A stretch of DNA of 64,000 bases from assembly GCA_964450865.1 (NCBI GenBank), contig CAYVHB010000005.1, forward strand, positions 57,901 through 121,900, given 5' to 3'. This DNA is from CAYVHB01 sp964450865. GTDB lineage: Bacteria; Bacillota; Clostridia; Saccharofermentanales; UBA5734. Position 1 is the stretch's first letter; each line of letters starts with the position of its first letter. Both the position numbers and the translations under genes were made by a program. Below the pieces are notes generated by a model. It worked only from the letters and a program-made list of their open reading frames with translations. It did no database searches and was not told the origin of the DNA. Below are positions 14,609 to 24,112 of this stretch, one piece after another.

Positions 14609-16864
14609 CTACATCAGATTGTATGGATCGATATCAATCGTCACGGCCAGGGGCTTGAATTCATAATGGGCCAGGGTCACATTGAGAAACGCTGCGAGCC
14701 GGCTGGCATCAGGGGCGGTGATGATCAGGCGCCAGCGATAACGGCCGCGCAGCAAAAACAGCGGCGCCCGCGACGGATTCATCAGCTCGATACCCTGCCA
14801 GGCCGCTTCACTGTTGCGCTGAGCCGTCAGGACCTGGTACAGGTGCATGATTTTTTCTTGCACAGGCTTTTCTTCCGGGCCGGAAAGCAGGATCAGGCCG
14901 ATCGTGCCGAATGGCGGATAGCGCATCGCCCGGCGATAGGCGATTTCCTGCTTGTAAAACGCCGGATAGTCCTGGGCGGCAGCAGCCCGGATCGCAAAAT
15001 CGTCGGTATTGTAGGCCTGGATAATGACCTCGCCGGCAGCCGCCCCGCGCCCGGCCCGGCCCGCGGCCTGGGTGATCAGCTGGAAGGCCCGTTCTGCGGC
15101 CCGGAAGTCAGACATGCCCAGCATCAGGTCGGCAGCCAGGATCCCGACCACGGTCACATTGGGAAAGTCGTGACCTTTGGCAATCATCTGGGTGCCGATC
15201 AGGACCTGGGCTTCATGAGCAGCAAACTGCGCCAGCAGGCGGGCGTGCGAACCGCGCCCGGTTGTTGTGTCCTGGTCCATGCGAATAGCCCGGGCGGGAG
15301 CGAACTCGGTTTGAAACAGCTGCTCGACCTGCTGCGTGCCGGCACCGAAGCGGCCGATCCGCTCACTGCCGCAAAGCGGGCATGTCCGCGGCGGCTTGCT
15401 GATCTTGCCGCAATAATGACAGATCAGCATCGTCTCGGCGGAGCTGCCCGCCGTCGCCGCGCTGTTCAGATGGGTCGTCAGGGACACGCTGCAGGACTTG
15501 CATTTAACAACCTGGCCGCAATCACGGCAGAGCATGAAGCCGGCAAAACCGCGCCGGTTGATAAAGAGCATCGCCTGGCGTCCGCTGGCAAACGCGTTCT
15601 GCAGGGACTGGCGCAGGGCCCGGCTGAATATGCTGCGGTTGCCTTCGCGCAATTCCTGGCGCATGTCAACGATCTGGGTCCAGGGCAAACCACTTTCACC
15701 AATGCGTTCCGCCAGGACCAGCAAGGTTGCCTGGCCGGTCTCAGCCCGATGAAAGGTCTCCACAGCCGGGGTTGCCGAGCCAAGAACCAGGGCGGCGCTG
15801 TGGGCCTGGGCCCGCAAGCGGGCTATGTCCCGCGCATGGTAACGCGGGTGGGTTTCTGACTTATAGGTACTTTCCTGTTCCTCATCAATGATGATCAGTC
15901 CCGGATTCCTGAGCGGAGCAAAGATTGCTGACCGGGCGCCGACCACCACCTGGACTTCCTGGCGCAGAATACGCTGCCACTGCTCGTAGCGTTCAGCCGG
16001 GGTCAGCCGGCTGTGCAGGACAGCGACAGCCTGGCCAAACCTGGACCGGATGCGCCCGATCATCTGCGGAGTGAGGGATATTTCCGGTACCAGGATGATG
16101 ACTCCGCGGCCCAGTTCTACCGCCTGGCGGGCGGTTTGCAGATAAACCTCGGTCTTGCCGCTGCCAGTGATCCCGAACAGGACAAATTCGCGGCCGGTCC
16201 GCTCCGGGGGGATGTCGACCAGCGCCGCCCGGATGCTGGCAATCGCGGCCTTCTGGCCGGGATTCGGCGGCAACTCCGACTGCAGGCTATAGTCCGTTTC
16301 ATCAGCCAGCTGCCGCCTCGTCTCCTGCTGGCTGAGGACCACAACCTGCTTTTTTTCCAGGGTGCGCAGCACAGCCCGGCTGATCTGGCAGGCATTGAGC
16401 ACCTCATGCAACGGGGCGGTGCCGAATTCCAGCAGCAATTCGACCGCCCGCCGATGACCGATACGCTCAAATTCTCCTTCTGCCAGGCCGCGGGCGGCCT
16501 CTTCGGGGTCGCAGAGCTCGACCATCTGCACGTACTTGTCACGCACTGCTGAAACAGCGGAGGGAACCATGCAGCGCAGCGCATCACCGTAGGTACACCA
16601 GTAACGGCTGCGCATCTGGCCAGCCAGGACCAGCTGGTCAGGCAGGAGCACAGGCCGGTCGTGGAGGAGCCGGCTGACCGGCTTGATGTAATAATCACTG
16701 ACGGCATCGGGTTCAAGCGCGATCACATAGGCCTGGGCGGAGCGGTTTCCCGGGCCGAACGGCACGTCAACCCAGCTGCCGACGGTCAGGCCGTCACGCA
16801 GGTCAGCAGGCACCGCGTAGGTATACTCGCGGTCAAAAGCATGAGTGGCGTCCCGCAGGACCAC
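14609..16864 (-). CDS. priA: primosomal protein N' (replication restart helicase)
   Basis: A 751-residue superfamily 2 helicase that reloads the replisome at stalled forks. An N-terminal DNA-binding region is followed by Walker A (LFGITGSGKTEVY), the DEAH-type box IIIDEEQ, zinc-binding cysteine pairs (CRDCGQVVKCKSC and CHYCGK...CPLCGS) and helicase motifs LIGTQMIAKGHDF and QAAGRAGRG. GTG 16862-16864 is the first ordinary start, but its nearest SD (GGGGAGGG) is about 18 bases away. An in-frame ATC at 16874-16876 sits 7 bases from that SD and would restore IFCRVVLRDA, closer to typical PriA N-termini. It lies 80-90 bp below polC. Confidence 0.95.
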   Translation of the reverse strand: MVLRDATHAFDREYTYAVPADLRDGLTVGSWVDVPFGPGNRSAQAYVIALEPDAVSDYYIKPVSRLLHDRPVLLPDQLVLAGQMRSRYWCTYGDALRCMVPSAVSAVRDKYVQMVELCDPEEAARGLAEGEFERIGHRRAVELLLEFGTAPLHEVLNACQISRAVLRTLEKKQVVVLSQQETRRQLADETDYSLQSELPPNPGQKAAIASIRAALVDIPPERTGREFVLFGITGSGKTEVYLQTARQAVELGRGVIILVPEISLTPQMIGRIRSRFGQAVAVLHSRLTPAERYEQWQRILRQEVQVVVGARSAIFAPLRNPGLIIIDEEQESTYKSETHPRYHARDIARLRAQAHSAALVLGSATPAVETFHRAETGQATLLVLAERIGESGLPWTQIVDMRQELREGNRSIFSRALRQSLQNAFASGRQAMLFINRRGFAGFMLCRDCGQVVKCKSCSVSLTTHLNSAATAGSSAETMLICHYCGKISKPPRTCPLCGSERIGRFGAGTQQVEQLFQTEFAPARAIRMDQDTTTGRGSHARLLAQFAAHEAQVLIGTQMIAKGHDFPNVTVVGILAADLMLGMSDFRAAERAFQLITQAAGRAGRGAAAGEVIIQAYNTDDFAIRAAAAQDYPAFYKQEIAYRRAMRYPPFGTIGLILLSGPEEKPVQEKIMHLYQVLTAQRNSEAAWQGIELMNPSRAPLFLLRGRYRWRLIITAPDASRLAAFLNVTLAHYEFKPLAVTIDIDPYNLM

Positions 16865-16889
16865 GCGGCAGAAGATAAGCGTCCCTCCC

Positions 16890-16931
16890 CTTTCCAGTTA
16901 ACCTTTCCCTGTTTACCTTTTCCTGTTTACC
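16890..16931. repeat. 14-bp tandem repeat, three copies, polC-priA spacer
   Basis: Three contiguous 14-bp units, on the minus strand GGTAAACAGGAAAA, GGTAAACAGGGAAA and GGTTAACTGGAAAG, fill the spacer upstream of priA. The last unit merges into the priA SD. Differences are single-base substitutions. Confidence 0.9.
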
Positions 16932-16956
16932 GGTTCCGGTCGCCCGGCGCAAACTG

Positions 16957-19900
16957 TCAGGCCAGCATACTGAACAGATCCAGCTGTGCCGAGAGCGGCA
17001 GCTCATCCAGGCAGCCGGTCGCCGCCAGGGCGTCAATCGCGCTCTGGCCAATTCCGGCCCGGCGGCGTAAATCCTCACGCGTGCTGAACGGTCCGTCGCG
17101 CCGGGCGGCAACGATCGACTCGGCAATCGCCGTACTGATTCCCGGCACGGCATTGAGCGGGGGCCGGATCCGGCCCTGGCCTTCGATCTGGAATCGCACC
17201 GCCGCCGAGCCCATGATATCAATCGGCAGGAAGTCGATGCCGCGCAGCTGCATCTCCTCGACCAGTTCAAGGATATAGTAAATCTTTTGTTCGCGATCAT
17301 TGAGTTCGCGGAAATTCTTGCCCATGCTGGCCCGGCTGGCTGTGACGGCGGCCGGCGGCTGGCACATCAGCTTGCTGTCAAAGTCATCGGCCCGCACCGT
17401 AAAGAAGGCACAATAATAGGCTTCCGGATGATGGACCTTGAACCAGGCGACACGCAGCGACGAGATCGTGTAGGCTGCGGCATGGGCCTTGGGAAACATG
17501 TACTTGATTTTCTTGCAGGAATCAATGTACCAGTCCGGCACACCCTTCTCGCGCATCAGGGCTTCATGGGCGGCTGACAGCCCCTTGCCCTTGCGGACTT
17601 TTTCCATGATGTCAAAAGCAGCCTTGGGGGGCAGCCCGTGATAAATCAGCCAGGTCATGATGCTGTCGCGGCAGCCGATAACCTCATTGATCGTGCAGGT
17701 GCCACTGCGGATCAGGTCCTGGGCATTGCCTTTCCAGACGTCCGTGCCATGCGACAAGCCCATCAGCTGCACCAGGTCAAAAAAGCGGCGCGGCTGCGTT
17801 TCGGTGATCATTTCGCGGGCCATCATCGTACCCATTTCCGGAATGCCCAGGGTGGCGGTTTTCGCCGGCGCCTGGCCGTCGGGGATGCCAATAGCCTCGG
17901 TCGAGGCAAAAAGGGCCATGACCGGCTCGTCGGGGATCGGGATAGTCCGGACATCGATTCCGGTCAGGTCACTTAGCATCTTGAGCATCGTCGGATCGTC
18001 ATGGCCGAGGACGTCGAGCTTGAGGATCGTGTCATGCATGGACTTGAAGTCGAAATGGGTCGTGACCGTCCCGCCGTCGCGCTTGTCGGCCGGGAACTGG
18101 ATCGGGGTAAAATCATAGATGTCTCGCTCACGCGGCACGACGACAATCCCGCCCGGATGCTGGCTGGTCGTACGCTTGATTCCGATCAGGCCCTGGGCCA
18201 GGCGATTGACCTCGGCCTGGGTGACAAAGCGGTCCTGTTTCTTGAAATAGCCGCGGACCACAGCTTCGGCATTTTTATCCGCGAAAGAGCCGATGGTCCC
18301 GGCGCGGAACGTATACTCGGCGCCAAACATTTCCTCGATGAATTTGTGGGCCCGGGCCTGGTATTCACCGGAGAAATTGAGGTCGATATCCGGCTGCTTG
18401 TCCCCGTCAAAACCGAGGAAAGTCTCAAACGGAATGTCCTGGCCTTCGCGCAGCAGCGGCGTGCCGCATTCCGGACAATCGAGGGCCGGCAGATCATAAC
18501 CGGAGCCATAGTGGCCAGATTCGTCAAAGCGACTGTAATGACACTGTGGGCAGACATAATGAGGCGGCAGCGGATTGACCTCGCTGATGCCGCACAGCGT
18601 TGCCACTAATGATGAACCGACCGAGCCGCGCGAGCCGACAATATAGCCGTCGTCGTTGGACTTTTTCACCAGGTGATGGGCAATGTAATACATGATGGCA
18701 AAGCCGTTGTCGATGATCGATTGCAGCTCGCGCTCAATCCGCTGGCGGACCAGGCCGGGCAGTTCACCGGCGCGGCCATAGAGATCCTGCGCGGTCTGCC
18801 AGGTCAGCCGGCGGACATCCTCCGCCGCCGAGGCAATGATCGGCGGGAAGGAACCTTCGGGAAACGGCCGCATATCCGGATTGATCCGCCCGGCTATGGC
18901 CAGCGGATTGGTCACGACTGTCTGATAGGCCATTGCCTCACCCAGGTAGGCAAATTCCTGGAGCATTTCCTCCGTGGTGCGGAAAAAAATCTCCGGTTGC
19001 TGGTCGGCATCTTCGTAGTCCATGTCGCTTTGCAAGATCCGCCGGAATTCCTGGTCGCGCTGCTCGAGGAAGTGGACATCACAGGTGGCGCAGACCGGCC
19101 GATGGGCCCGCTCGCCGAGGTAAACGACCAGGCGATTGAGGTTGCGCAGATCCTCATCGCTCCTGATCCCGCTGTCAGGCTGGCGCAGCAGGAAACGGTT
19201 ATTGGTGATCGGCTGGATCTCCAGGTAATCATAGAACTGGAGCAGCGCCTTGATTGCAGGGGTACGCAAGGCTTCGCGCACAGCCGTCAGGTCACCGGCC
19301 TGCTGGTGATAAGCAGCCAGGACGGACTGGAAAATTTCCCCGGCTTCGCAGGCACTGCCCAGGACGAGGCCGGCCTTGAAATATTGCAGGATGGAGCGCG
19401 GGATGCGCGGCCGCATATGAAAATACCGGGTATGCGACAATGAAATCAGGCGGTAGAGGTTGTACAGGCCCAGATTATCCTGGGCCAGCAGCACGATATG
19501 GTAAACCGGCCGCTGGTGGCCGCGGATTGCATCGTCGGAAGGATGACCGGCCAGTTCGTTGAGCTGGTCCAGGCTGGTCGCCTGCGTCTGGCGCAGGGCG
19601 GCTGCCAGAATCTGGCCACAGGCCAGGGCATCGTCTTCAGCACGGTGGTGACGTTCGAGCCTGATCTGCAGGTGGACGGCAATGGTATTCAGCTTGTGAT
19701 TTTCCAGCTCAGGCCAGAAAACCCGGGCCAGGGCCAGTGTATCAATCAGCGGGGGATTAAACTTGATCCGCGGATCAGTCGCCTGGGGCGTCCGGAAGCC
19801 TTCATAACGCAAAAAGGCCAGGTCAAAAAAGGCATTATGCGCCACGACCGGACTGCTGCCCAGGAATTCGGCCAGTTGCTGCATGGCCGTAAAAGCGGGC

Positions 19901-21666
19901 GGCGCACCGGCCAGCATGTCAGTCGTGATCCCGGTCAGCTCGGTGATCCGCTCCGGTACCGGCTCGCCCGGATTGACCAGGGTAACCAGCTGTTCCGCGC
20001 GCACAAAACCACCGGCTCCGTCCGGCCGGAAGCGGACAGCCGCGACTTCGATCACCCGGTGGACGGATGGATCGAGGCCGGTGGTCTCGACATCGAGGGC
20101 AACGAAGCCGTCAGCCAGCGAGGCCCTCTCGCAGAACCAGGCAACCGTCTGCGCATCGTCGACCAGATAGCCCTCCATGCCATAGATTACCTTGATGTTC
20201 TTGCCCTTCCTGGCCAGCGCCTGCTGGGTACTGGCCGCATCAGGAAAAGACTGGACGACGCCATGGTCGGTAATGGCGACGGCCGGATGCCCGAAACTGG
20301 CCGCCAGCCGGACGACATCAGCAGCTTCACAGATTGCATCCTTGGTGCTCATCTTGGTATGGCAATGCAATTCAACACGGTGAACCGGCGCCAGATCCTG
20401 GCGCGAGGGCGGCCGCTGGGCTTCCTGCAGGCCCAGGACCTTGGCCTGCAGATCCTTGCTGTATTGCGAATCAAAGGAAATCTCGGCATTGATCCGCACG
20501 TAACCGTCCTTGAGGTGCTTGTCGAGGATCTCCCGATCCTCGGGCCTGGCAAAGAGCACACAGGCTACCGAATTCGTCAGGTCGGTCAGGGCGAATTTAT
20601 ATAACAGGCGCATGCCATTGCTGACCTCGCGCTTTTCCAGGGCAAAAACCGACCCTTCCAGCATGACCAGGCCCGATTCGCTATTGATATCATTAATCAG
20701 CGAGCGCTGCAGCTGCGTGTTGATCTTGCCCCAGATCAGGCCCTCCGGCCGGGCTGCCTGGCGGTAGCCGTTTTCAGCGGAGGGACGGCCACGCCGTGAC
20801 CGGCCGTCCGGGCCGGGCCGCGCCGTCGTGGCTGGGGCGGCATCTGCTGGACCCGCCCCGGACTGGGCGACGGCTGTCGGACCGGCCGCGGACTGGACCA
20901 TTCCAGATGAAGCAGCGGCTGGTGGGACTGATACGGATGCCGCCGCCCGTCTGGCAGCCCGGGGCTGGCCTTTTGTGCCGTTGGCCCTGGCACCACTCCC
21001 CTGACCCGCACCGGCCGCGTATGATGCAACCTGCCCGGCAGGCCCGCCGGCGCCACCGCCAGTCCCCCGGTCGGGCTGATCCTGGCCCGAAGCCTGCAGG
21101 TGGGCCGCCTGGACCTGGCGTTTCTCCTGATGCTGGTGGGCGTCAAGCTGGCGAAGATAATCGGCCATTTCGGCTGGCTGGGCGACCAGCTCGAAAACAA
21201 CCGGACAGCCTGTCGTCTCCTGATAAAGACGCGTCAGGCGATCCAGCGCGTCACTGGCCAGCTGGTCCATGAAAACAGCCGGCACGGCCAGGGTCACGGC
21301 TTGTGTGGTCGCCGCAAATTCAGCATGGTGCAACAAGGAGCCCAGGAAAGCATCCGCAGCCCAGAGATGGCGCACGAGCCATGTTCCCAGGCTGGCTGCA
21401 TATTGACAGCTGGCGGCCAGCGACAGCTTTTCGCTGAACTGCTGGACGACCAGGACCTCCGCTGCCGGCAATATCATTTGCAGATGCTCTTCAAGGGCCA
21501 GCAGCAACCGGGCCTCGAGGGGCTGGCCAGGCTGGCACTCAATGCGGACCTGGCCGGAGGCATGGGCCCGCATGGCTGTCACCTGGCCGGGATGATTCTC
21601 CAGGGCCGGCAGCAGCGGAGCGCAAGGACTCAGGAAAGCCAGGAAATCATGAAGGCTGGCCTGCAT
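16957..21666 (-). CDS. polC: DNA polymerase III alpha subunit, PolC type
   Basis: The replicative polymerase of Gram-positive bacteria. Order in the 1,569 residues: N-terminal domain (about 1-180), low-complexity Ala/Gly/Gln/Pro linker (about 185-305), OB-fold (about 325-415), PHP domain split around the exonuclease (VELHCHTKMS; AVAITDHG), 3'-5' proofreading exonuclease starting FVALDVETTGL (about 521), zinc-binding CPQC...CPEC, and the palm with PDIDLNFSG. The linker makes it longer than the roughly 1,440 residues usual for PolC. I use ATG 21664-21666 (GTGAGGAG upstream); GTG 21684 is also in frame. It overlaps the ispG 3' end by 20 bp. Confidence 0.97.
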   Translation of the reverse strand: MQASLHDFLAFLSPCAPLLPALENHPGQVTAMRAHASGQVRIECQPGQPLEARLLLALEEHLQMILPAAEVLVVQQFSEKLSLAASCQYAASLGTWLVRHLWAADAFLGSLLHHAEFAATTQAVTLAVPAVFMDQLASDALDRLTRLYQETTGCPVVFELVAQPAEMADYLRQLDAHQHQEKRQVQAAHLQASGQDQPDRGTGGGAGGPAGQVASYAAGAGQGSGARANGTKGQPRAARRAAASVSVPPAAASSGMVQSAAGPTAVAQSGAGPADAAPATTARPGPDGRSRRGRPSAENGYRQAARPEGLIWGKINTQLQRSLINDINSESGLVMLEGSVFALEKREVSNGMRLLYKFALTDLTNSVACVLFARPEDREILDKHLKDGYVRINAEISFDSQYSKDLQAKVLGLQEAQRPPSRQDLAPVHRVELHCHTKMSTKDAICEAADVVRLAASFGHPAVAITDHGVVQSFPDAASTQQALARKGKNIKVIYGMEGYLVDDAQTVAWFCERASLADGFVALDVETTGLDPSVHRVIEVAAVRFRPDGAGGFVRAEQLVTLVNPGEPVPERITELTGITTDMLAGAPPAFTAMQQLAEFLGSSPVVAHNAFFDLAFLRYEGFRTPQATDPRIKFNPPLIDTLALARVFWPELENHKLNTIAVHLQIRLERHHRAEDDALACGQILAAALRQTQATSLDQLNELAGHPSDDAIRGHQRPVYHIVLLAQDNLGLYNLYRLISLSHTRYFHMRPRIPRSILQYFKAGLVLGSACEAGEIFQSVLAAYHQQAGDLTAVREALRTPAIKALLQFYDYLEIQPITNNRFLLRQPDSGIRSDEDLRNLNRLVVYLGERAHRPVCATCDVHFLEQRDQEFRRILQSDMDYEDADQQPEIFFRTTEEMLQEFAYLGEAMAYQTVVTNPLAIAGRINPDMRPFPEGSFPPIIASAAEDVRRLTWQTAQDLYGRAGELPGLVRQRIERELQSIIDNGFAIMYYIAHHLVKKSNDDGYIVGSRGSVGSSLVATLCGISEVNPLPPHYVCPQCHYSRFDESGHYGSGYDLPALDCPECGTPLLREGQDIPFETFLGFDGDKQPDIDLNFSGEYQARAHKFIEEMFGAEYTFRAGTIGSFADKNAEAVVRGYFKKQDRFVTQAEVNRLAQGLIGIKRTTSQHPGGIVVVPRERDIYDFTPIQFPADKRDGGTVTTHFDFKSMHDTILKLDVLGHDDPTMLKMLSDLTGIDVRTIPIPDEPVMALFASTEAIGIPDGQAPAKTATLGIPEMGTMMAREMITETQPRRFFDLVQLMGLSHGTDVWKGNAQDLIRSGTCTINEVIGCRDSIMTWLIYHGLPPKAAFDIMEKVRKGKGLSAAHEALMREKGVPDWYIDSCKKIKYMFPKAHAAAYTISSLRVAWFKVHHPEAYYCAFFTVRADDFDSKLMCQPPAAVTASRASMGKNFRELNDREQKIYYILELVEEMQLRGIDFLPIDIMGSAAVRFQIEGQGRIRPPLNAVPGISTAIAESIVAARRDGPFSTREDLRRRAGIGQSAIDALAATGCLDELPLSAQLDLFSMLA

Positions 21667-22735
21667 GTGGCTCCTCACCCCCACTCAGGCGCAAGACTTC
21701 AGCCATCAGGGCGTCAACCGCCTCTGCTTCACTGACCTTGCGCAAAATCTCGCCATGGGCAAAAATCAGGAACTCACCTTTGCCGCCAGCCAGGCCGACG
21801 TCCGCCCCGCGGGCTTCACCCGGACCATTGACCACGCAGCCCATCACGGCGACCTTGAGCGAATTGGGGATGCCCTGCAACCGTTGTTCCACTTCATTGG
21901 CAATCCGGATCAGGTCGACTTCAGTCCGGCCGCAGGTCGGACAGCTGATCAGTTCAGGTCCACGGCGCCGCAAACCCAGAGCCTTGAGAATACTGAAGGC
22001 AGCCTGGATTTCATCGACCGGATCAGCCGTCAGGGAAACACGCAGGGTATCGCCGATACCTTCGGCCAGCAGGGTGCCGATACCAACGGCCGAACGGATG
22101 ACGCCCTCGCGCCAGGTGCCGGCCTCGGTGACACCCAGATGCAGCGGGTAAGCTGTCCGGTCAGCCAGCAGGCGGTAGGTCTCGATGGTCAGGGCCGGGT
22201 CCGAGGCTTTGATGGAAATGACGATCTCGTGAAAATCCCAGCGTTCCAGCATCGCCACGGCTTCAAGGGCCGAGGCGACCATCGAATCGGCGTTCACCCC
22301 GCCGAAACGATCAATCATGGTCCGGCTCAGTGAGCCGGAATTGACGCCAACCCGGATCGGGATGCGGTGTTCCCGGGCAGCCATGACGACCTGGCGAACC
22401 CGGTCCGGCCCGCCAATATTGCCGGGATTGATGCGTATTTTATCCGCGCCGGCGGCTATCGCGGCCAGGGCCAGCCGGTAGTCAAAATGGATGTCGGCCA
22501 CAATTGCCAGCGGCGACTGGCGGCGGATAACCGCCAGGGCATCGGCAGCCTCCTGATCGGGAATAGCCAGGCGGGTCAGCTCACATCCAGCATCGGCGAG
22601 AGACTGGATCTGGCGCAGGGTCGCGCTCACATCGCGGCTGTCGGTGTTGTTCATGGATTGGACAACAATGGGAAACCCGCCGCCAATGGTCAGGGGACCG
22701 ACCTGGACCGGCAAGGTTTTACGACGTTCATACAT
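21647..22735 (-). CDS. ispG: 4-hydroxy-3-methylbut-2-enyl diphosphate synthase (flavodoxin/ferredoxin)
   Basis: The penultimate MEP-pathway enzyme, converting MEcPP to HMBPP with a 4Fe-4S cluster. The N-terminal TIM barrel contains VQSMNNTDSRDV, ADIHFDYRLAL and KIRINPGNIG. The C-terminal cluster cysteines are in SCPTCGRTEVD and VMGCVVNGPGEA. Length (362) is normal for the bacterial two-domain form. It follows rseP and precedes polC, and together with dxr and ispH in this window supplies three MEP steps. Confidence 0.97.
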   Translation of the reverse strand: MYERRKTLPVQVGPLTIGGGFPIVVQSMNNTDSRDVSATLRQIQSLADAGCELTRLAIPDQEAADALAVIRRQSPLAIVADIHFDYRLALAAIAAGADKIRINPGNIGGPDRVRQVVMAAREHRIPIRVGVNSGSLSRTMIDRFGGVNADSMVASALEAVAMLERWDFHEIVISIKASDPALTIETYRLLADRTAYPLHLGVTEAGTWREGVIRSAVGIGTLLAEGIGDTLRVSLTADPVDEIQAAFSILKALGLRRRGPELISCPTCGRTEVDLIRIANEVEQRLQGIPNSLKVAVMGCVVNGPGEARGADVGLAGGKGEFLIFAHGEILRKVSEAEAVDALMAEVLRLSGGEEPHAGQPS

Positions 22736-22776
22736 AAAAATACTCCTTATGGAACTGGTCAGGTCCTCGGCCCACC

Positions 22777-24075
22777 CTACAGGCCGGTCAGGCGCATGAT
22801 GTCAAAGACCAGTCCGGCCAGGGCCAGGGCGATAATCAGGATGAATCCGATCAGGCCGATGATATTCTGGGCCTTGACCGACAGGCGGCGGCCCCGGATC
22901 GCTTCAACCACGATCAGGACCAGGTGATTGCCGTCGAGCGGCGGGATCGGCAGCAGATTCATGAAACCCAGGCTGACAGAAACAAGGGCAAACATCCACA
23001 GCAGCTGATAGATCTTGTCACGCAGCGGCTGTTTCTGGTCCACTACATTGCTGATCAGGCTGACCACACCGACCGGACCGGACAGCGTATCCTTGGCGGC
23101 GAGCCGGCCGGTAAAGACCATGCCCAGGCTGCGCACGGTCAGCTTGACGATCGACCAGGACCACTGGAAGGACTGGCCAATGACGGTACCCGGACTGGAA
23201 TCAGCGATAAACCAGATGCCACGCGCCACCGCCTGCTGGTAAAAGGTGCCGACCATGCTGACGGTCTGCGTCTGGCCGTTGCGGATGATGGTGACCGTGA
23301 CCGGCTGACCAACCGAGTGATCCAGGACAGCTTTGAAAGCGGCCAGATCCTGATAGGCAACGCCATTAGCCGCCAGCACAATGTCACCGGCCTGCAAAAC
23401 CGGTTTGCCGCCATTGGAGGTCTGGTCCACGCTGGCAACGACTGCCCCGTTCTGCTGCAGCTGCGGCTGGATGGTAATGCCCAGCCGATAACCCTCAACC
23501 ATCCTGGGCACCAGCGTCACATTGCGTGTCGTCCCGTCGGCCGACCGGACTTGCAGGCTGACCGGTTCGGTCACCGGTGTATAAAGTTCCACCGCCGTAT
23601 AATCCAGGGCCGTCCGGATCCGCTCGCCATTGGCGGCCAGGATCCGGTCGCCGGCAGTCAAACCGGCCTGGGCGGCCAGGGTATCAGCCTGGACCGTCTG
23701 CAAGACCGGGATGGTACAGCCAAAAATGGCAAACATCAGGGCGAAAGCCAGCAAGCCGGACAGCAGATTCAAGGCCGGGCCGGTGCTGATCACGATGGCC
23801 CGGGCCCATTTCGGCCGGTTGAAAAACAGCGACGGATCACGATTCACAGCAGCAGCGTCATCTTCAACCTCGCCGCCAAAGCGCACAGAGGCACCGATTG
23901 GCAGGAGCTTGATGCTATAGCGGATGCCATTGCGTTGCCATGAATACAAAACCGGACCCATGAAAATCGAAAACTCCTCGATCTTGAACCCCAGGCGCCG
24001 GCCAGTCAGAAAATGACCCAACTCATGAACAATCATCATGATGCTCAGAATCAGGATGCCAACAAGAACTCCCAT
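22777..24075 (-). CDS. rseP: RIP metalloprotease (RseP/RasP type)
   Basis: A 432-residue site-2 protease that cleaves membrane-embedded substrates such as anti-sigma factors and signal peptides. HELGH (17-21) lies in the first transmembrane helix; the second motif LLPIPPLDG lies in the C-terminal helices. Two PDZ domains are visible (AGLTAGDRILAANGERI and LQAGDIVLAANGVAY), whereas many Gram-positive homologues have one. It is between dxr and ispG, the usual Firmicutes position. Confidence 0.95.
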   Translation of the reverse strand: MGVLVGILILSIMMIVHELGHFLTGRRLGFKIEEFSIFMGPVLYSWQRNGIRYSIKLLPIGASVRFGGEVEDDAAAVNRDPSLFFNRPKWARAIVISTGPALNLLSGLLAFALMFAIFGCTIPVLQTVQADTLAAQAGLTAGDRILAANGERIRTALDYTAVELYTPVTEPVSLQVRSADGTTRNVTLVPRMVEGYRLGITIQPQLQQNGAVVASVDQTSNGGKPVLQAGDIVLAANGVAYQDLAAFKAVLDHSVGQPVTVTIIRNGQTQTVSMVGTFYQQAVARGIWFIADSSPGTVIGQSFQWSWSIVKLTVRSLGMVFTGRLAAKDTLSGPVGVVSLISNVVDQKQPLRDKIYQLLWMFALVSVSLGFMNLLPIPPLDGNHLVLIVVEAIRGRRLSVKAQNIIGLIGFILIIALALAGLVFDIMRLTGL

Positions 24076-24112
24076 CCATCAATCTCCTATTATAAAAGGC
24101 CAATCTGGCCAG

